From: an uncultured Tateyamaria sp.
GTDB lineage: Bacteria; Pseudomonadota; Alphaproteobacteria; Rhodobacterales; Rhodobacteraceae
NCBI RefSeq assembly: GCF_947503465.1
Contig: NZ_CANNDN010000001.1
Coordinates: forward strand, 248,001 to 312,000
Length of the DNA stretch: 64,000 bases
Direction of reading: 5' to 3'
In this document: one piece after another, positions 45,991-54,782 of the stretch
Position numbering within the stretch: the first letter of the stretch is position 1
Layout: the number at the start of each line of letters is the position of its first letter
Program-made: the position numbers and the translations under genes
The notes under the pieces: generated by a model
What the model was told of the DNA's origin: nothing
Seen by the model: only the letters and a program-made list of their open reading frames with translations
Database searches by the model: none

Positions 45991-46481
45991 TTCCGACCTT
46001 TTTCGCACAGAGTATTTCGCCCGCGACATAAACGGTCGGTCCTTGGCGACACATCGCGCCCATGGGTGTTCTGTCAAGGCGTCGTTCATTTACAAGATAC
46101 AATGGCCCGCGACGTTGGTCCTGTCCAAATCCGTGACGCCGAATGTGTTGGCGCCGATACGGACCTGTGCACCGAACGGCCGGTACACCTGATCTCGACC
46201 GATCCTTTGGGGCTGATCCGACCCGGATCGGGTTCATCCGTCGTGGCCGAATACCTGAGGTGAGCGGAGCCGCGCGTGACCGCAGAGGCCTGCGCCGTGC
46301 CCGCGCTTGGCAGACGCAAGATGTATCACTCTGGTCGATCAATTGCGGCTGGCGCTATTTGGGCAATCGGGGACAACACGGTGTTCCGAGTATACAGGAT
46401 GGAGATTGCAGCGCCGACATCCACCGTCTCTGTTCCACCCGTGGCCTTGCAGTGCGGCCTGTGGCGCGGTAGCCGCCCCTC
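45991..46481. other. Non-coding stretch between the tRNA-Val repeat and the phosphatase gene
   Basis: About 490 bases less GC-rich than the surroundings. Short open frames exist on both strands but none has a ribosome binding site or family similarity. I see no tRNA fold or terminator. It could be decayed sequence left beside the tRNA. Confidence 0.4.
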
Positions 46482-47063
46482 ATGATGTATCCTGACCTTT
46501 TGATCCTGCGCCATGGCGAGACCGAGTGGAACCGCGAAGGGCGCATGCAAGGCGAGGCAGACAGTCCGTTGACGGACACCGGGCGGGCGCAGGCGGCGGC
46601 GCAAGGCCGGTTGCTGGCCGGGGTCGATCTGGCGGGCTGGCAGATGTGGACAAGCCCGTTGGGGCGGTGCCTGGAAACGGCGCGCATCGCGTTGGGCGAT
46701 CAGGCCCGTTTTGCGCGACAGGACCGCAGGCTGATCGAGATCACGCTGGGCGATTGGACCGGAAGGACCCGCATGCAGATCGCGGCCCAGGTGCCGCATT
46801 TGTTTGACCAGGATCACGGGATGGCATGGTACGATCACGCGCCCGGCGGCGAAGGGTTGGCGGGGCTTCATGCCCGGACCGGCGCGTTTCTGGCGGCGCT
46901 TGATGCGCCTGCGGTGATTGTCACCCATGGCATCACATCCCGGATGTTGCGCTGTCACTATCTGGGGCTGGAGCCCGATGCCTTTGCCGAGTTGCCGGGA
47001 GGGCAGGGTGTCATCTATCACATGTCCGGCGGGGTGCAGGCCTGTCTTGCAGAAGGGGCTTGA
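46482..47063 (+). CDS. Histidine phosphatase family protein
   Basis: A 193-residue phosphatase of the phosphoglycerate-mutase-like branch. The phospho-histidine motif is LRHGETEWN near residue 9, the second arginine is in TSPLGRCLETA, the acid residue in EITLGDWTGRT and the second histidine in VIVTHGITSRML. Substrates vary in this family (alpha-ribazole phosphate, sugar phosphates, phosphoproteins), so no reaction is named. The start is one of two adjacent ATGs. Confidence 0.88.
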   Translation: MMYPDLLILRHGETEWNREGRMQGEADSPLTDTGRAQAAAQGRLLAGVDLAGWQMWTSPLGRCLETARIALGDQARFARQDRRLIEITLGDWTGRTRMQIAAQVPHLFDQDHGMAWYDHAPGGEGLAGLHARTGAFLAALDAPAVIVTHGITSRMLRCHYLGLEPDAFAELPGGQGVIYHMSGGVQACLAEGA

Positions 47064-47098
47064 GGCCCCCGATGCCTTGAGCTAATACCCGGCGCAGC

Positions 47099-47286
<188 letters not shown>

Positions 47287-47435
47287 CCCGCCTTGGTCTT
47301 GTGATATTCCGTGCCAGCTAACACGTCATGGCGCTCTGTCACCCGGTGCAAATCCGATCTTGTGCAACCCTGGATCGAAAAAGCGGTTCCTTCGGTCCGT
47401 CATGTGCTACGCTGCGCAGGCATCTGGGGGCGGAC

Positions 47436-48146
47436 ATGACGCATACCGTGTTGGAGGCCATCCAGGCCGAAACAAGCACGCCGGACTTGTGGTCGCTGCT
47501 GTTGCGATACTTCCATGACCGCGGCGTGACCAAGGTCAGCTATCATCACTTCACCGGCGACGTGCAATCGCAGCGGTCTGTCAACGTGAGTGCCGCCGGA
47601 TTTTCGCAGGAATGGGTGTGTCACTATATCGAGCAGAAGCTTTTTACGGTTGATCCGATCACCGAATTTGCCCGATCGACCATTGCGCCGTTTCGCTGGT
47701 CCCATATCCGCGACCTGGTGCGTTTGTCGCGCGAACAGATCCTGTATCTGAACCAGATGCGCGATGCAGGGGTCGGCGATGGATTGGCGTTTCAGGTGTT
47801 TGGACCCGGGTTGCGCAACGGATATGTCGGGCTTGGCGTCGATAATCCTGCCGATTTTCCCAGCGATTCCGCAGTGCTGGATTTTCAGGTCGTCGCGCAG
47901 GCGGCGCATATCCGGTATTGCGCACTGAACCCAGCGGCGCTGGCGGTGGGCGATCTGTCCCCCCGCGAACGTCAGATCCTGCGCTGGATCGCGCGGGGCA
48001 AGTCCAACAGCAGCATTGCCGATATTCTTCTGGTGTCGCCACACACCGTCGACACGCTGGTGCGACGCATCTTTTCCAAACTGGGTGTAGCCGACCGCAC
48101 AACGGCCGCCATTCAGGGTGTCGGGGCCGGTCTGATCCTGCCGTGA
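47436..48146 (+). CDS. LuxR-type quorum-sensing regulator without adjacent luxI (solo)
   Basis: A 236-residue regulator with an N-terminal autoinducer-binding domain and a C-terminal GerE/LuxR HTH (LSPRERQILRWIARGKSNSSIADILLVSPHTVDTLVRRIFSKLGV is the block; key turn KSNSSIA). The six residues conserved in acyl-homoserine-lactone receptors appear present: W and Y in EWVCHY, D and P in TVDPITEF, W in FRWSH, and G in GDGLAF or nearby. No synthase gene is in the window, so it may answer signals from elsewhere in the genome or from other species. Confidence 0.88.
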   Translation: MTHTVLEAIQAETSTPDLWSLLLRYFHDRGVTKVSYHHFTGDVQSQRSVNVSAAGFSQEWVCHYIEQKLFTVDPITEFARSTIAPFRWSHIRDLVRLSREQILYLNQMRDAGVGDGLAFQVFGPGLRNGYVGLGVDNPADFPSDSAVLDFQVVAQAAHIRYCALNPAALAVGDLSPRERQILRWIARGKSNSSIADILLVSPHTVDTLVRRIFSKLGVADRTTAAIQGVGAGLILP

Positions 48147-48201
48147 CCCCCCGTGTCACGTAAGCGCGTGACATGACACCTATTGCGGACAACCCCTAGA
48201 A

Positions 48202-48220
48202 ACTTGCAACTTGAGCAAGT
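48202..48220. promoter_or_regulatory. Lux-box-like inverted repeat
   Basis: ACTTGC-aacttga-GCAAGT, a 19-base dyad of about the size of a lux box, 14 bases before the ATG of the small gene at 48234 and 56 bases after the LuxR gene. It may be an operator of the adjacent regulator, or a hairpin near the ribosome binding site. Confidence 0.4.
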
Positions 48221-48233
48221 GATTGGGTGACAC

Positions 48234-48482
48234 ATGATACACGGATCCATTGCGCAAAACCCCATGCTGGGGGCGCGGGTGCAAACGCTTTTGGAGGAAC
48301 TTGATGGCCTGCCGCAGCAGGACAAGACCAGTGCGGCCCTCGCCGTGACGGCGAGCCTTCTGGAATATGCCGCATACGAAATGGCGCAATCTGACGAGGC
48401 GCGGCACGTGGCGCGACTGATCCTGTTGGCGGCAGACATGGAACGCACCGCGACCGAACTGCGCAGCAAAGCGTCCTCATGA
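48234..48482 (+). CDS. Small helical hypothetical protein
   Basis: An 82-residue, predicted all-helical cytoplasmic protein (GARVQTLLEELDGLP, ALAVTASLLEYAAYEMA, ARLILLAADMERTATEL). No clear ribosome binding site and no known family. It follows the LuxR-type gene in the same direction behind an inverted repeat, so it may be a target of that regulator. Confidence 0.6.
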   Translation: MIHGSIAQNPMLGARVQTLLEELDGLPQQDKTSAALAVTASLLEYAAYEMAQSDEARHVARLILLAADMERTATELRSKASS

Positions 48483-48584
48483 ACGCGCTGGTGTGAGGGT
48501 CCGCACAGGGGCGGTGTAAAACTGATGCTTGTGAGGGCGTGGCGTGGCGTTATCTTGACCCTATCGCCCCAAGGAGACACGCCC

Positions 48585-49523
48585 ATGAGCTGGAACCCCG
48601 CCCTTGATCCCGATTGCCCCAAGGGCGATGCGGTGGACGCCATCGAAACGGTCATTGTCCCGCGTGCACGCGATCTGGGTGGGTTCGAGGTACGCCGCGC
48701 CCTGCCGGCGCCGCGGCGCCAGATGGTTGGCCCGTTCATCTTCTTTGACCAGATGGGCCCGGCCGAATTCGTCACCGGCACTGGCATTGACGTGCGCCCG
48801 CACCCCCATATCGGCCTTGCGACCGTCACCTATCTGTACAAGGGCAAGATCCATCACCGGGACAGTCTGGGCACCGATCAGTGGATTGAACCCGGTGCCG
48901 TCAACTGGATGGTGGCCGGGCACGGCATCACCCATTCCGAACGCACCGATGGCGAGATCCGACGGAAACCGCACAACCTGTTTGGCATCCAGACCTGGGT
49001 GGCCCTTCCCAGGGATGCCGAAGACAATCCGGCGGATTTTCAGCACGCGCCCAAGGACACGTTGCCGTTTCTGGAAGGTGAGGGCAAAGAGGTGCGCCTG
49101 ATCCTGGGCGATGCCTGGGGCGAACGCGCCCCGGTCGAGACGTTTTCCGAGATGTTCTATGCCGACGCCGTGTTGGAGGCGGGCGCGCGTATTCCGCTGC
49201 CTGACAACCACGAGGACCGCGGCGTTTACGTGGTCGACGGCTCTGTCACGGTTGCGGGTGCGGTTTATGACGCCGGTCAGATGATGGTGTTCCGGCCCGG
49301 GGATGCGATGTCGCTGATGGCAGGAGCGCAGGGCGCGCGCCTGATGCTGCTGGGCGGTGCGACGCTGGAAGGCTCGCGCTATATCTGGTGGAATTTCGTG
49401 GCATCCTCGCAGGACCGCATTGATGCCGCCAAGGAAGCGTGGCGCGCGGGTGACTGGGCACATGGCCGGTTCCAATTGCCGCCTGGGGATGAGGACGAGT
49501 TCATTCCGTTGCCCGCCAAATGA
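48585..49523 (+). CDS. Pirin family protein
   Basis: A 312-residue bicupin. The metal-binding region of the N-terminal cupin is PHPHIGLATVTYLYKGKIHHRDSLG, with the conserved His residues, and AGHGITHSER supplies further ligands; the C-terminal pirin domain follows. Pirins bind iron, and some have quercetinase activity or act as regulators. AAGGAGA lies 8 bases before the ATG. The acetyltransferase gene begins seven bases after its stop. Confidence 0.92.
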   Translation: MSWNPALDPDCPKGDAVDAIETVIVPRARDLGGFEVRRALPAPRRQMVGPFIFFDQMGPAEFVTGTGIDVRPHPHIGLATVTYLYKGKIHHRDSLGTDQWIEPGAVNWMVAGHGITHSERTDGEIRRKPHNLFGIQTWVALPRDAEDNPADFQHAPKDTLPFLEGEGKEVRLILGDAWGERAPVETFSEMFYADAVLEAGARIPLPDNHEDRGVYVVDGSVTVAGAVYDAGQMMVFRPGDAMSLMAGAQGARLMLLGGATLEGSRYIWWNFVASSQDRIDAAKEAWRAGDWAHGRFQLPPGDEDEFIPLPAK

Positions 49524-49530
49524 CCGCGCG

Positions 49531-50052
49531 ATGACCCACGCGCCAGTGCATATACGGCCCATGGTCCAGAGCGACTTGCCCGGCGTGCAGGCGTTGCATC
49601 TGGAGAGCTGGCGCAGGAGCTATGCGGGACTGTTGCCCGATGCCTTTCTGGCGGGTTCGGTTGTGGATGAAATGGCCGGTCGCTGGGCTGGTTTGCCCGC
49701 AGCCCATGACGTGGCGCTGGTCGCGGAACACGCAGGCACATTGGCCGGGTTTGCGCTGGTTTACGCCAACCACGCCGATGGCCCGATGATGGAAAGCCTG
49801 CACGTGCGCGCCGACCGGCAGGGCAAGGGCACGGGGCGGCACCTGATGGCGGGCGTCGCGCGCGCGCTGATCCGCAGGGGACATGACCACCTGTGGCTGG
49901 AGGTGATGGCGGGCAATGGCGCTGCCCGCCGCATCTATGCCCGGTGGGGCGGTGTGGAAAGCTGGCCTTTCAAGGATATCATCGCCGGGCAGCCTGTCAT
50001 GGCGGTTCGGGTCAGGTGGGCGTCCCTGCGCCCCTTGGAGGCCTTGGCCTAG
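49531..50052 (+). CDS. GNAT family N-acetyltransferase
   Basis: A 173-residue acetyl-CoA-dependent acyltransferase. The pattern HIRPMVQSDLPGVQALHLESWRRSYAGLLP, the pyrophosphate loop RADRQGKGTGRHLM (Q/RxxGxG/A) and the final NGAARRIYARWGG are canonical for GNAT motifs. The substrate cannot be inferred. It is probably co-transcribed with the pirin gene. Confidence 0.88.
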   Translation: MTHAPVHIRPMVQSDLPGVQALHLESWRRSYAGLLPDAFLAGSVVDEMAGRWAGLPAAHDVALVAEHAGTLAGFALVYANHADGPMMESLHVRADRQGKGTGRHLMAGVARALIRRGHDHLWLEVMAGNGAARRIYARWGGVESWPFKDIIAGQPVMAVRVRWASLRPLEALA

Positions 50053-50060
50053 CGACGACA

Positions 50061-50098
50061 TTGGCACCTGAGTATTGGCACCGCGGGCACTTGGCACC
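50061..50098 (+). repeat. Three direct repeats of TTGGCACC
   Basis: TTGGCACC at 50061, 50075 and 50091 (spacings 14 and 16), between the acetyltransferase gene and the tRNA-Asp promoter. Possibly a protein-binding array; no function assigned. Confidence 0.5.
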
Positions 50099-50183
50099 GC
50101 AGGTCACCCGCCAAACGACCGGGTTGTCCCGGCGAAATCCGGACCGGCAGCCACGAATTTTCGATTTGCCGGGAAAACCCCGC

Positions 50184-50210
50184 TTGACGAGGGCGTGACT
50201 GCGCCATAAA
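50184..50210 (+). promoter_or_regulatory. Likely sigma-70 promoter of the tRNA-Asp pair
   Basis: TTGACG (50184-50189), a 15-base spacer and CATAAA (50205-50210), 18 bases before the first tRNA-Asp. Hexamers are good; the spacer is slightly short. Confidence 0.5.
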
Positions 50211-50227
50211 CCCGCCAAACGCAGCGG

Positions 50228-50304
50228 GCGGTTGTAGCTCAGTTGGTTAGAGTACCGGCCTGTCACGCCGGGGGTCGCGGGTTCGAGCCCCGTCAACCGC
50301 GCCA
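50228..50304 (+). tRNA. tRNA-Asp (GTC), copy 1
   Basis: 77 bases with CCA. Acceptor GCGGTTG/CAACCGC, anticodon stem CCGGC/GCCGG with loop CTGTCAC (anticodon GTC), T arm GCGGG-TTCGAGC-CCCGT. Confidence 0.97.
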
Positions 50305-50353
50305 CTGCTGCTCTCTGGTCCCGGAGGAATGGGCACGCCGAAAGGCAAAATGC

Positions 50354-50430
50354 GCGGTTGTAGCTCAGTTGGTTAGAGTACCGGCCTGTCACGCCGGGGG
50401 TCGCGGGTTCGAGCCCCGTCAACCGCGCCA
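50354..50430 (+). tRNA. tRNA-Asp (GTC), copy 2
   Basis: Identical 77-base copy of the preceding tRNA-Asp, 49 bases downstream and probably on the same transcript. Confidence 0.97.
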
Positions 50431-50520
50431 TTTCCCCCCTCAGACTTAAAATGGGACCCTTTGTACAGAGGGGCCGGTCGCGCGTGCTGCCCGGAGTCTG
50501 TCCGGCAAGATGAAGCTGGA

Positions 50521-51270
50521 TCAGTAGGTATAGCCGAGGGTGCCTTCGAGATCGGTATCGATGCTGGCGCGCAAGTGGTTCATGTCCGCGTCGCTCCAGC
50601 CGTCGGGCAGGGGGGGGCGTTGCGCGATCGCAGGTTTGAACTTGGAACCAAGGCGCTTGACCACGGGACGGTAGGTCGCGTTGGCGGTTGCGCCGAGGAC
50701 ACCGGTGAGGGATGAAAGCGTCTTTTCCGGTGCGGACTGTGCGGTTTCCATGCGGATCACGGCACAGGTGCAGTCGCGGTTGAGAAGGGACAGCATCGCG
50801 CGCAGTTTGGCGTTGCGCAGGGCAAACAGGGTGGCAAAGCGCGCGCCGCTGTCGGGATCGCGGTCCTGTTGCAGGGGGGTGCCCACGCACCCGTCGGGAA
50901 CCAGCCCTTCGAAATAGCGGGTGCGGTCGATGATCGTGTCCCATTCGGCGCGGATGAAGTCGCCAAAGGGCAGTGCCTGAAGGGCGGGAGTCGTGTGCCA
51001 GGGTTTGGCGTACATGGACCTGGCCCAAGTGTCGGCGCGGCGGACGGCGATGATGACGGCCATGTCAGACGGCACCGCCAGCATATGGGGGAACCCGTGC
51101 TTCCAACCCAGGTCTTCGGTCGGGGTCAGATGGGTGTTCCGCCCCAGCAGTCTTTTGATAAAATTCGTGCCCGAACACCGTTCGCCCAGCACCTGGTACC
51201 GGGTGATGGGCGTGTCGCCCTTGCGGATCACATGCAGGCCGGTCTGGGCGAAGTCGGAGGGCAGGAACAT
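50521..51270 (-). CDS. Sulfotransferase-like P-loop protein
   Basis: A 249-residue protein. YQVLGERCSGTNFIKRLL near residue 25 resembles the 5-prime-phosphosulfate-binding loop of sulfotransferases and related P-loop enzymes; AVIIAVRRADTWARSMY resembles the 3-prime phosphate-binding strand (R...S). No signal peptide. Neighbouring glycosyltransferase-like gene suggests modification of a surface glycan, but the acceptor is unknown. Divergent from that gene. Confidence 0.7.
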   Translation of the reverse strand: MFLPSDFAQTGLHVIRKGDTPITRYQVLGERCSGTNFIKRLLGRNTHLTPTEDLGWKHGFPHMLAVPSDMAVIIAVRRADTWARSMYAKPWHTTPALQALPFGDFIRAEWDTIIDRTRYFEGLVPDGCVGTPLQQDRDPDSGARFATLFALRNAKLRAMLSLLNRDCTCAVIRMETAQSAPEKTLSSLTGVLGATANATYRPVVKRLGSKFKPAIAQRPPLPDGWSDADMNHLRASIDTDLEGTLGYTY

Positions 51271-51357
51271 CTTGGCCTTTGCCGAAAATTAGCGATTCTC
51301 ATGTCAGGGTCCTTGCGATAGGGTGCGCAAAAAGAACCCTGAGCAGGACCTTAGCAG

Positions 51358-52230
51358 ATGCAGACAGTGGCCGCCGTGACCATGGTGCGCGATGACGCGT
51401 TTTTCCTGAAAGCGTGGCTGCGCCACTACGGTGAGATGTTCGGGCGGGAAAACTGTTATGTCATCAATCACGGGCGCGGGGCTGAGGTGGCCGAGTTGGC
51501 CGCGGGCTGCAACATCATCGGCATTCCGGGGGATCCGCACAAAAATTTCGACATCAAGCGTTGGGGGTTGCTGAACAACCTGGTTGGCGGGCTGCGCCGT
51601 TACTATCGCCATGTGATCGTGGGCGATGTGGACGAGTTGGTGATCCGTGACCCGCAGGCAGGTGGCACGTTGCTGGACTTGCTTGAAGACGCACCGGAGG
51701 GGCGGGTCCTGACCCCTCTTGGGTTGGAGGTGATCCACCGGATCGATCTGGAAGAGGACGTCGTTGCCGATCACATCATCGGCCCGCGCCGCCACGTGCG
51801 CCCGGCGCCGCACTATTCCAAACCCTGTATCATCGCCGCACCCGTCAAGATCGCGCGGGGGGGGCATTTTACGCAGGCCGACAAGATCTTTGCCCCCGAT
51901 GATCTGTACCTGATGCATCTGAAGTTCTGCGATTTCGCGGCCTATGTGGGTGTGATGGACCACCGCAACGCCGTGACTGCGGCAGTGAACGCGGGTGTGA
52001 AGGAAGCATCCATCGGACGCCATTGGTTTGCCGAAGCGCGGGGCGAGGACCGCGCGGTGTTCGAAGCCTTTGCCGATCTGGAGATGGTGGACGGGTTCGA
52101 CATGCAGCCGCTGCGCCGGAAGATGCGCCGCACCTTCAAGCCGCGCGGCGACACGGGGTTCTATCATTTCGACCGGCCGGATTACGGCACCCAATATGTC
52201 TTGCCCGAGCGGTTCGTCGGGGTGATCTGA
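51358..52230 (+). CDS. Family-2-like glycosyltransferase
   Basis: A 290-residue protein of the glycosyltransferase family 2 (DUF4422/GT92-like) style common in Rhodobacteraceae: VTMVRDDAFFLKAWLRHYGEMFG at the start, then the metal-binding DxD-type motif in HVIVGDVDELVI. The central FDIKRWGLLNNL and YLMHLKFCDF blocks fit this group. The donor and acceptor are unknown. Located divergently from a sulfotransferase-like gene, so a joint role in surface polysaccharide is inferred. Confidence 0.8.
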   Translation: MQTVAAVTMVRDDAFFLKAWLRHYGEMFGRENCYVINHGRGAEVAELAAGCNIIGIPGDPHKNFDIKRWGLLNNLVGGLRRYYRHVIVGDVDELVIRDPQAGGTLLDLLEDAPEGRVLTPLGLEVIHRIDLEEDVVADHIIGPRRHVRPAPHYSKPCIIAAPVKIARGGHFTQADKIFAPDDLYLMHLKFCDFAAYVGVMDHRNAVTAAVNAGVKEASIGRHWFAEARGEDRAVFEAFADLEMVDGFDMQPLRRKMRRTFKPRGDTGFYHFDRPDYGTQYVLPERFVGVI

Positions 52231-52246
52231 TCGGTGGGACGCTGCC

Positions 52247-53101
52247 CTACACCTGGGCCGTGAGGAATGTCAGCAGCGCTTTTGCGGTCTCTTCGGGGTG
52301 TGTGTCTGGGAAGAAGTGTCCGCCGGGCAGCCCGGCGGATTGCACCTGGAGAAGCCTGTCTGCCCAGGTCGCGGCCACGTCATAGGCGCGGCCCATGATC
52401 CCATCCACACCGTAGAGTACCAGCGCCGGGCAATCGACCGTCTGTCCCAGGTCTATGGCATCGTGGTCAAAATCCACATCGATGGCGGCGCGGTAGTCAT
52501 TGCACATGGTTCTTATGCAGTCATGGTCGCGCCACGACGCTCGGTAGGCGTCGAGCGCGGTGGCGTCGAAACTGTCCATGCCGCCGCCCCAGCCTGCAAG
52601 GCAGCTTTGGAAGTAGGCGTCCGGATCGCGGGCGATCATGGTTTCCGGCAGCGGCGCGGGCTGGGCCAGGAAAAACCAGTGATAATAGGCGCGTGCGACC
52701 TGTTGGGTCAGGTCATTCAGCAACAGGTGCGTGGGAACGATGTCCATCAGGGTGAGGGACAGCACCGCCGCCGGGTGATCCAGCGCCAGCCGGTGTGCCG
52801 TGCGTCCGCCGCGGTCGTGGCCCACCAGGTGAAACTGGTCAAAGCCAAGATGCGCCATGAGCGCAAGCTGGTCCGCCGCCATGGCGCGGAAACTCATGTC
52901 CTTCATGTGTGCCGGTTTGGTGCTGGCCCCGTAACCGCGCAGATCGGCGGTGACGACCGTAAAGGTTTTGGCCAGTTCGGGCGCGATAGCGTGCCACATC
53001 GCGCGGGTCTGGGGAAAGCCGTGCAGAAGGAGGACAGGTGGGCCATCGCCAGTGACATCATGGGAGATGGTGATGCCGTCAGGTGTCGTGAATGCGGCCA
53101 T
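52247..53101 (-). CDS. Alpha/beta hydrolase, haloacetate dehalogenase-like
   Basis: A 284-residue alpha/beta hydrolase. The oxyanion HGFPQTR motif, the nucleophile elbow GHDRGGRTAHRLALDHP with Asp nucleophile flanked by the two arginines that bind carboxylate in fluoroacetate dehalogenases, and the YYHWFFLAQPAPLPE segment with the halide-binding His-Trp are all present, as is the late His (GGHFFPDTHPEE). This supports a haloacetate dehalogenase over an epoxide hydrolase or a lipase. Activity on natural haloacids is inferred. Confidence 0.8.
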   Translation of the reverse strand: MAAFTTPDGITISHDVTGDGPPVLLLHGFPQTRAMWHAIAPELAKTFTVVTADLRGYGASTKPAHMKDMSFRAMAADQLALMAHLGFDQFHLVGHDRGGRTAHRLALDHPAAVLSLTLMDIVPTHLLLNDLTQQVARAYYHWFFLAQPAPLPETMIARDPDAYFQSCLAGWGGGMDSFDATALDAYRASWRDHDCIRTMCNDYRAAIDVDFDHDAIDLGQTVDCPALVLYGVDGIMGRAYDVAATWADRLLQVQSAGLPGGHFFPDTHPEETAKALLTFLTAQV

Positions 53102-53122
53102 TGGTTTGTCCCTTGGATCGAC

Positions 53123-53190
53123 CGGGGCAGGGGGCCAGCCCCCTCGCGCGTGCCGCGCTCACCCCCGGAGTTTATCTGGCAAAGTGAAAG
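53123..53190 (+). repeat. Intergenic hairpin plus GAGTTTAT tail element, copy 3
   Basis: GGGGCAGGGGGCCAGCCCCC hairpin region, a GC-rich linker, then CCCCCGGAGTTTATCTGGCAAAGTGAAAGGG. The tail matches copy 1 (CCCCGGAGTTTATATGGCCAAGTGAAGA) almost base for base. It lies between the M20 peptidase gene and the hydrolase gene. Confidence 0.6.
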
Positions 53191-53193
53191 GGA

Positions 53194-54564
53194 TCAGGTC
53201 AGCGCGTCGAGGATGCGCGCCCAGCTGCGGATGCCCTTGTGGAAGCTTTCCAGGTCGTACTTTTCGTTGGGCGAGTGGATCTGGTCGTCGTCTTTGCCGA
53301 AGCCCACGAGCATTGGCGTGGTGTCGAGGATGGTCTGGAAGTGGCCAGCGATGGGGATCGATCCGCCGCAGCCGACATAGGCCGCCGGGATGTTCCATTC
53401 GTTGGTGAGCGCGGTGCGGGCTGCTTCGAAGGCGGGATCTGTGGTTTCGGTGACGGACGCGTGGCCCGCGCCGTGGCCTGTGAAATCAACGTCGCAGTCG
53501 GCGGGCAGCGCATCCCGCACCATCTGGCGGAAATTTTCGCGGATTGTGTGCGGGTCCTGATCGCCGACGAGGCGGAAGCTGACCTTGGCGTGTGCCTTGG
53601 AGGGGAGGACCGTCTTGAACCCCGCGCCGGTGTAGCCGCCCCAGATGCCGTTGACGTCGCAAGTGGGACGCGACCAGATCATCTCGATCGGGGTGCGGTC
53701 CTGTTCACCTGCGGGCTCGGACAGGCCAACATCGCCCAGGAATTTCGCGTGATCGAAAGCGAGGCCCTGCCATTGGCTGCGGATGTCGTCGGGCAGTTCG
53801 GGCACGCCGTCATAGAAGCCGGGCACGGTCACGCGGCCCTGATCGTCGTGCAGCGCGGCGAGGATACGGGTCAGAACGCGGATCGGGTTCATGGAAACAC
53901 CACCATACATGCCCGAATGCAGGTCCTTGTCGGGGGCGGTGATGGTGATTTCCTCACCCAGCAGGCCGCGCAGCATGGTGACGATGGCAGGCACGCGGGA
54001 TTCAAAGAGCCCCGTGTCGCAGATCAGCGCAAGATCTGATTTCAGCTCGTGCGCGTTTTCCTGCATGAACGGCACAAGGGAGGGCGAGCCGGATTCCTCT
54101 TCACCCTCGAAGAAGAAGGTGATCCGGCACGGCAGGGTGCCGTGTTCGGCCTGCCAGGCGCGGCACGCTTCGACGAAGGTCATCAATTGGCCCTTGTCAT
54201 CTGATGACCCGCGCCCGCGGATCACCTTGCCCGCCGGCGTGTCTTCCAGCTGTGGATCGAACGGGCCGCGGTCCCAAAGCTCAAGCGGATCAACCGGTTG
54301 CACGTCGTAGTGACCGTAGAACAGCAGGTGTGGGCCATCCCCGTCCACGTGACCCACGACCATGGGATGGCCGGGGGTTGCACGCCTTTCCGCCTTCACC
54401 CCGATGCTTTGCAAGTCGGCCACCAACCAGTCCGCGGCCGTCTGGCAATGATCTGCAAAGGCCGGATCAGTCGAGATGGAGGGGATGCGCAGCAACTCCA
54501 TCAGTCTTTCCGTCGCTTGGGGCAGGTCGGCATCGATGCGGGACAGAACGGCGTCGAGGGTCAT
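53194..54564 (-). CDS. M20 family dipeptidase
   Basis: Metallopeptidase of 456 residues. The metal ligands lie in LLFYGHYDVQPVD (first His and Asp), GSSDDKGQ (bridging Asp), EGEEESGSPS (catalytic and ligand Glu), and a C-terminal His. This is the carnosinase/CNDP-like M20 subgroup, acting on dipeptides or acyl-amino acids. The ATG at 54564 follows AGGAAG; the frame upstream lacks similarity. No signal peptide, so cytoplasmic. Confidence 0.92.
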   Translation of the reverse strand: MTLDAVLSRIDADLPQATERLMELLRIPSISTDPAFADHCQTAADWLVADLQSIGVKAERRATPGHPMVVGHVDGDGPHLLFYGHYDVQPVDPLELWDRGPFDPQLEDTPAGKVIRGRGSSDDKGQLMTFVEACRAWQAEHGTLPCRITFFFEGEEESGSPSLVPFMQENAHELKSDLALICDTGLFESRVPAIVTMLRGLLGEEITITAPDKDLHSGMYGGVSMNPIRVLTRILAALHDDQGRVTVPGFYDGVPELPDDIRSQWQGLAFDHAKFLGDVGLSEPAGEQDRTPIEMIWSRPTCDVNGIWGGYTGAGFKTVLPSKAHAKVSFRLVGDQDPHTIRENFRQMVRDALPADCDVDFTGHGAGHASVTETTDPAFEAARTALTNEWNIPAAYVGCGGSIPIAGHFQTILDTTPMLVGFGKDDDQIHSPNEKYDLESFHKGIRSWARILDALT

Positions 54565-54700
54565 GGGGCTTCCTTTGAATGTCGGGTTGCGGCCACAGTA
54601 CGGCGCACTGGCCAAGTGTCCAGTGGTTGATCTGGGTCAAAGCGCGTGGACCAGAGGTGAGGAATACCAGACCTGCGACATGACGCGCATTTGATTAGCA

Positions 54701-54727
54701 TTGAAGCGTCAAGTTGCTGTCTATATT
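54701..54727 (+). promoter_or_regulatory. Possible promoter and dyad of hemA
   Basis: TTGAAGCGTCAA (54701-54712) is a TTGA-N4-TCAA dyad, and TATATT (54722-54727) is -10-like, 55 bases before the GTG start. The dyad is two bases too short for the FNR consensus TTGAT-N4-ATCAA. Confidence 0.3.
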
Positions 54728-54782
54728 CATTCTAAGAAGCGCGGATGCCTCGGCACTGCGTTGGACGAAAACGGAGCCTCGC

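Noticed and set aside
45709-46481. Integrative element or prophage at tRNA-Val
   Set aside because: The tRNA 3-prime duplication is typical of att sites, but the copies are only 115 bases apart and there is no integrase or phage gene nearby.
54691-54712. FNR box upstream of hemA
   Set aside because: TTGAAGCGTCAA has the right style but is two bases too short, and TTGATTAGCATTGA lacks the second half-site.
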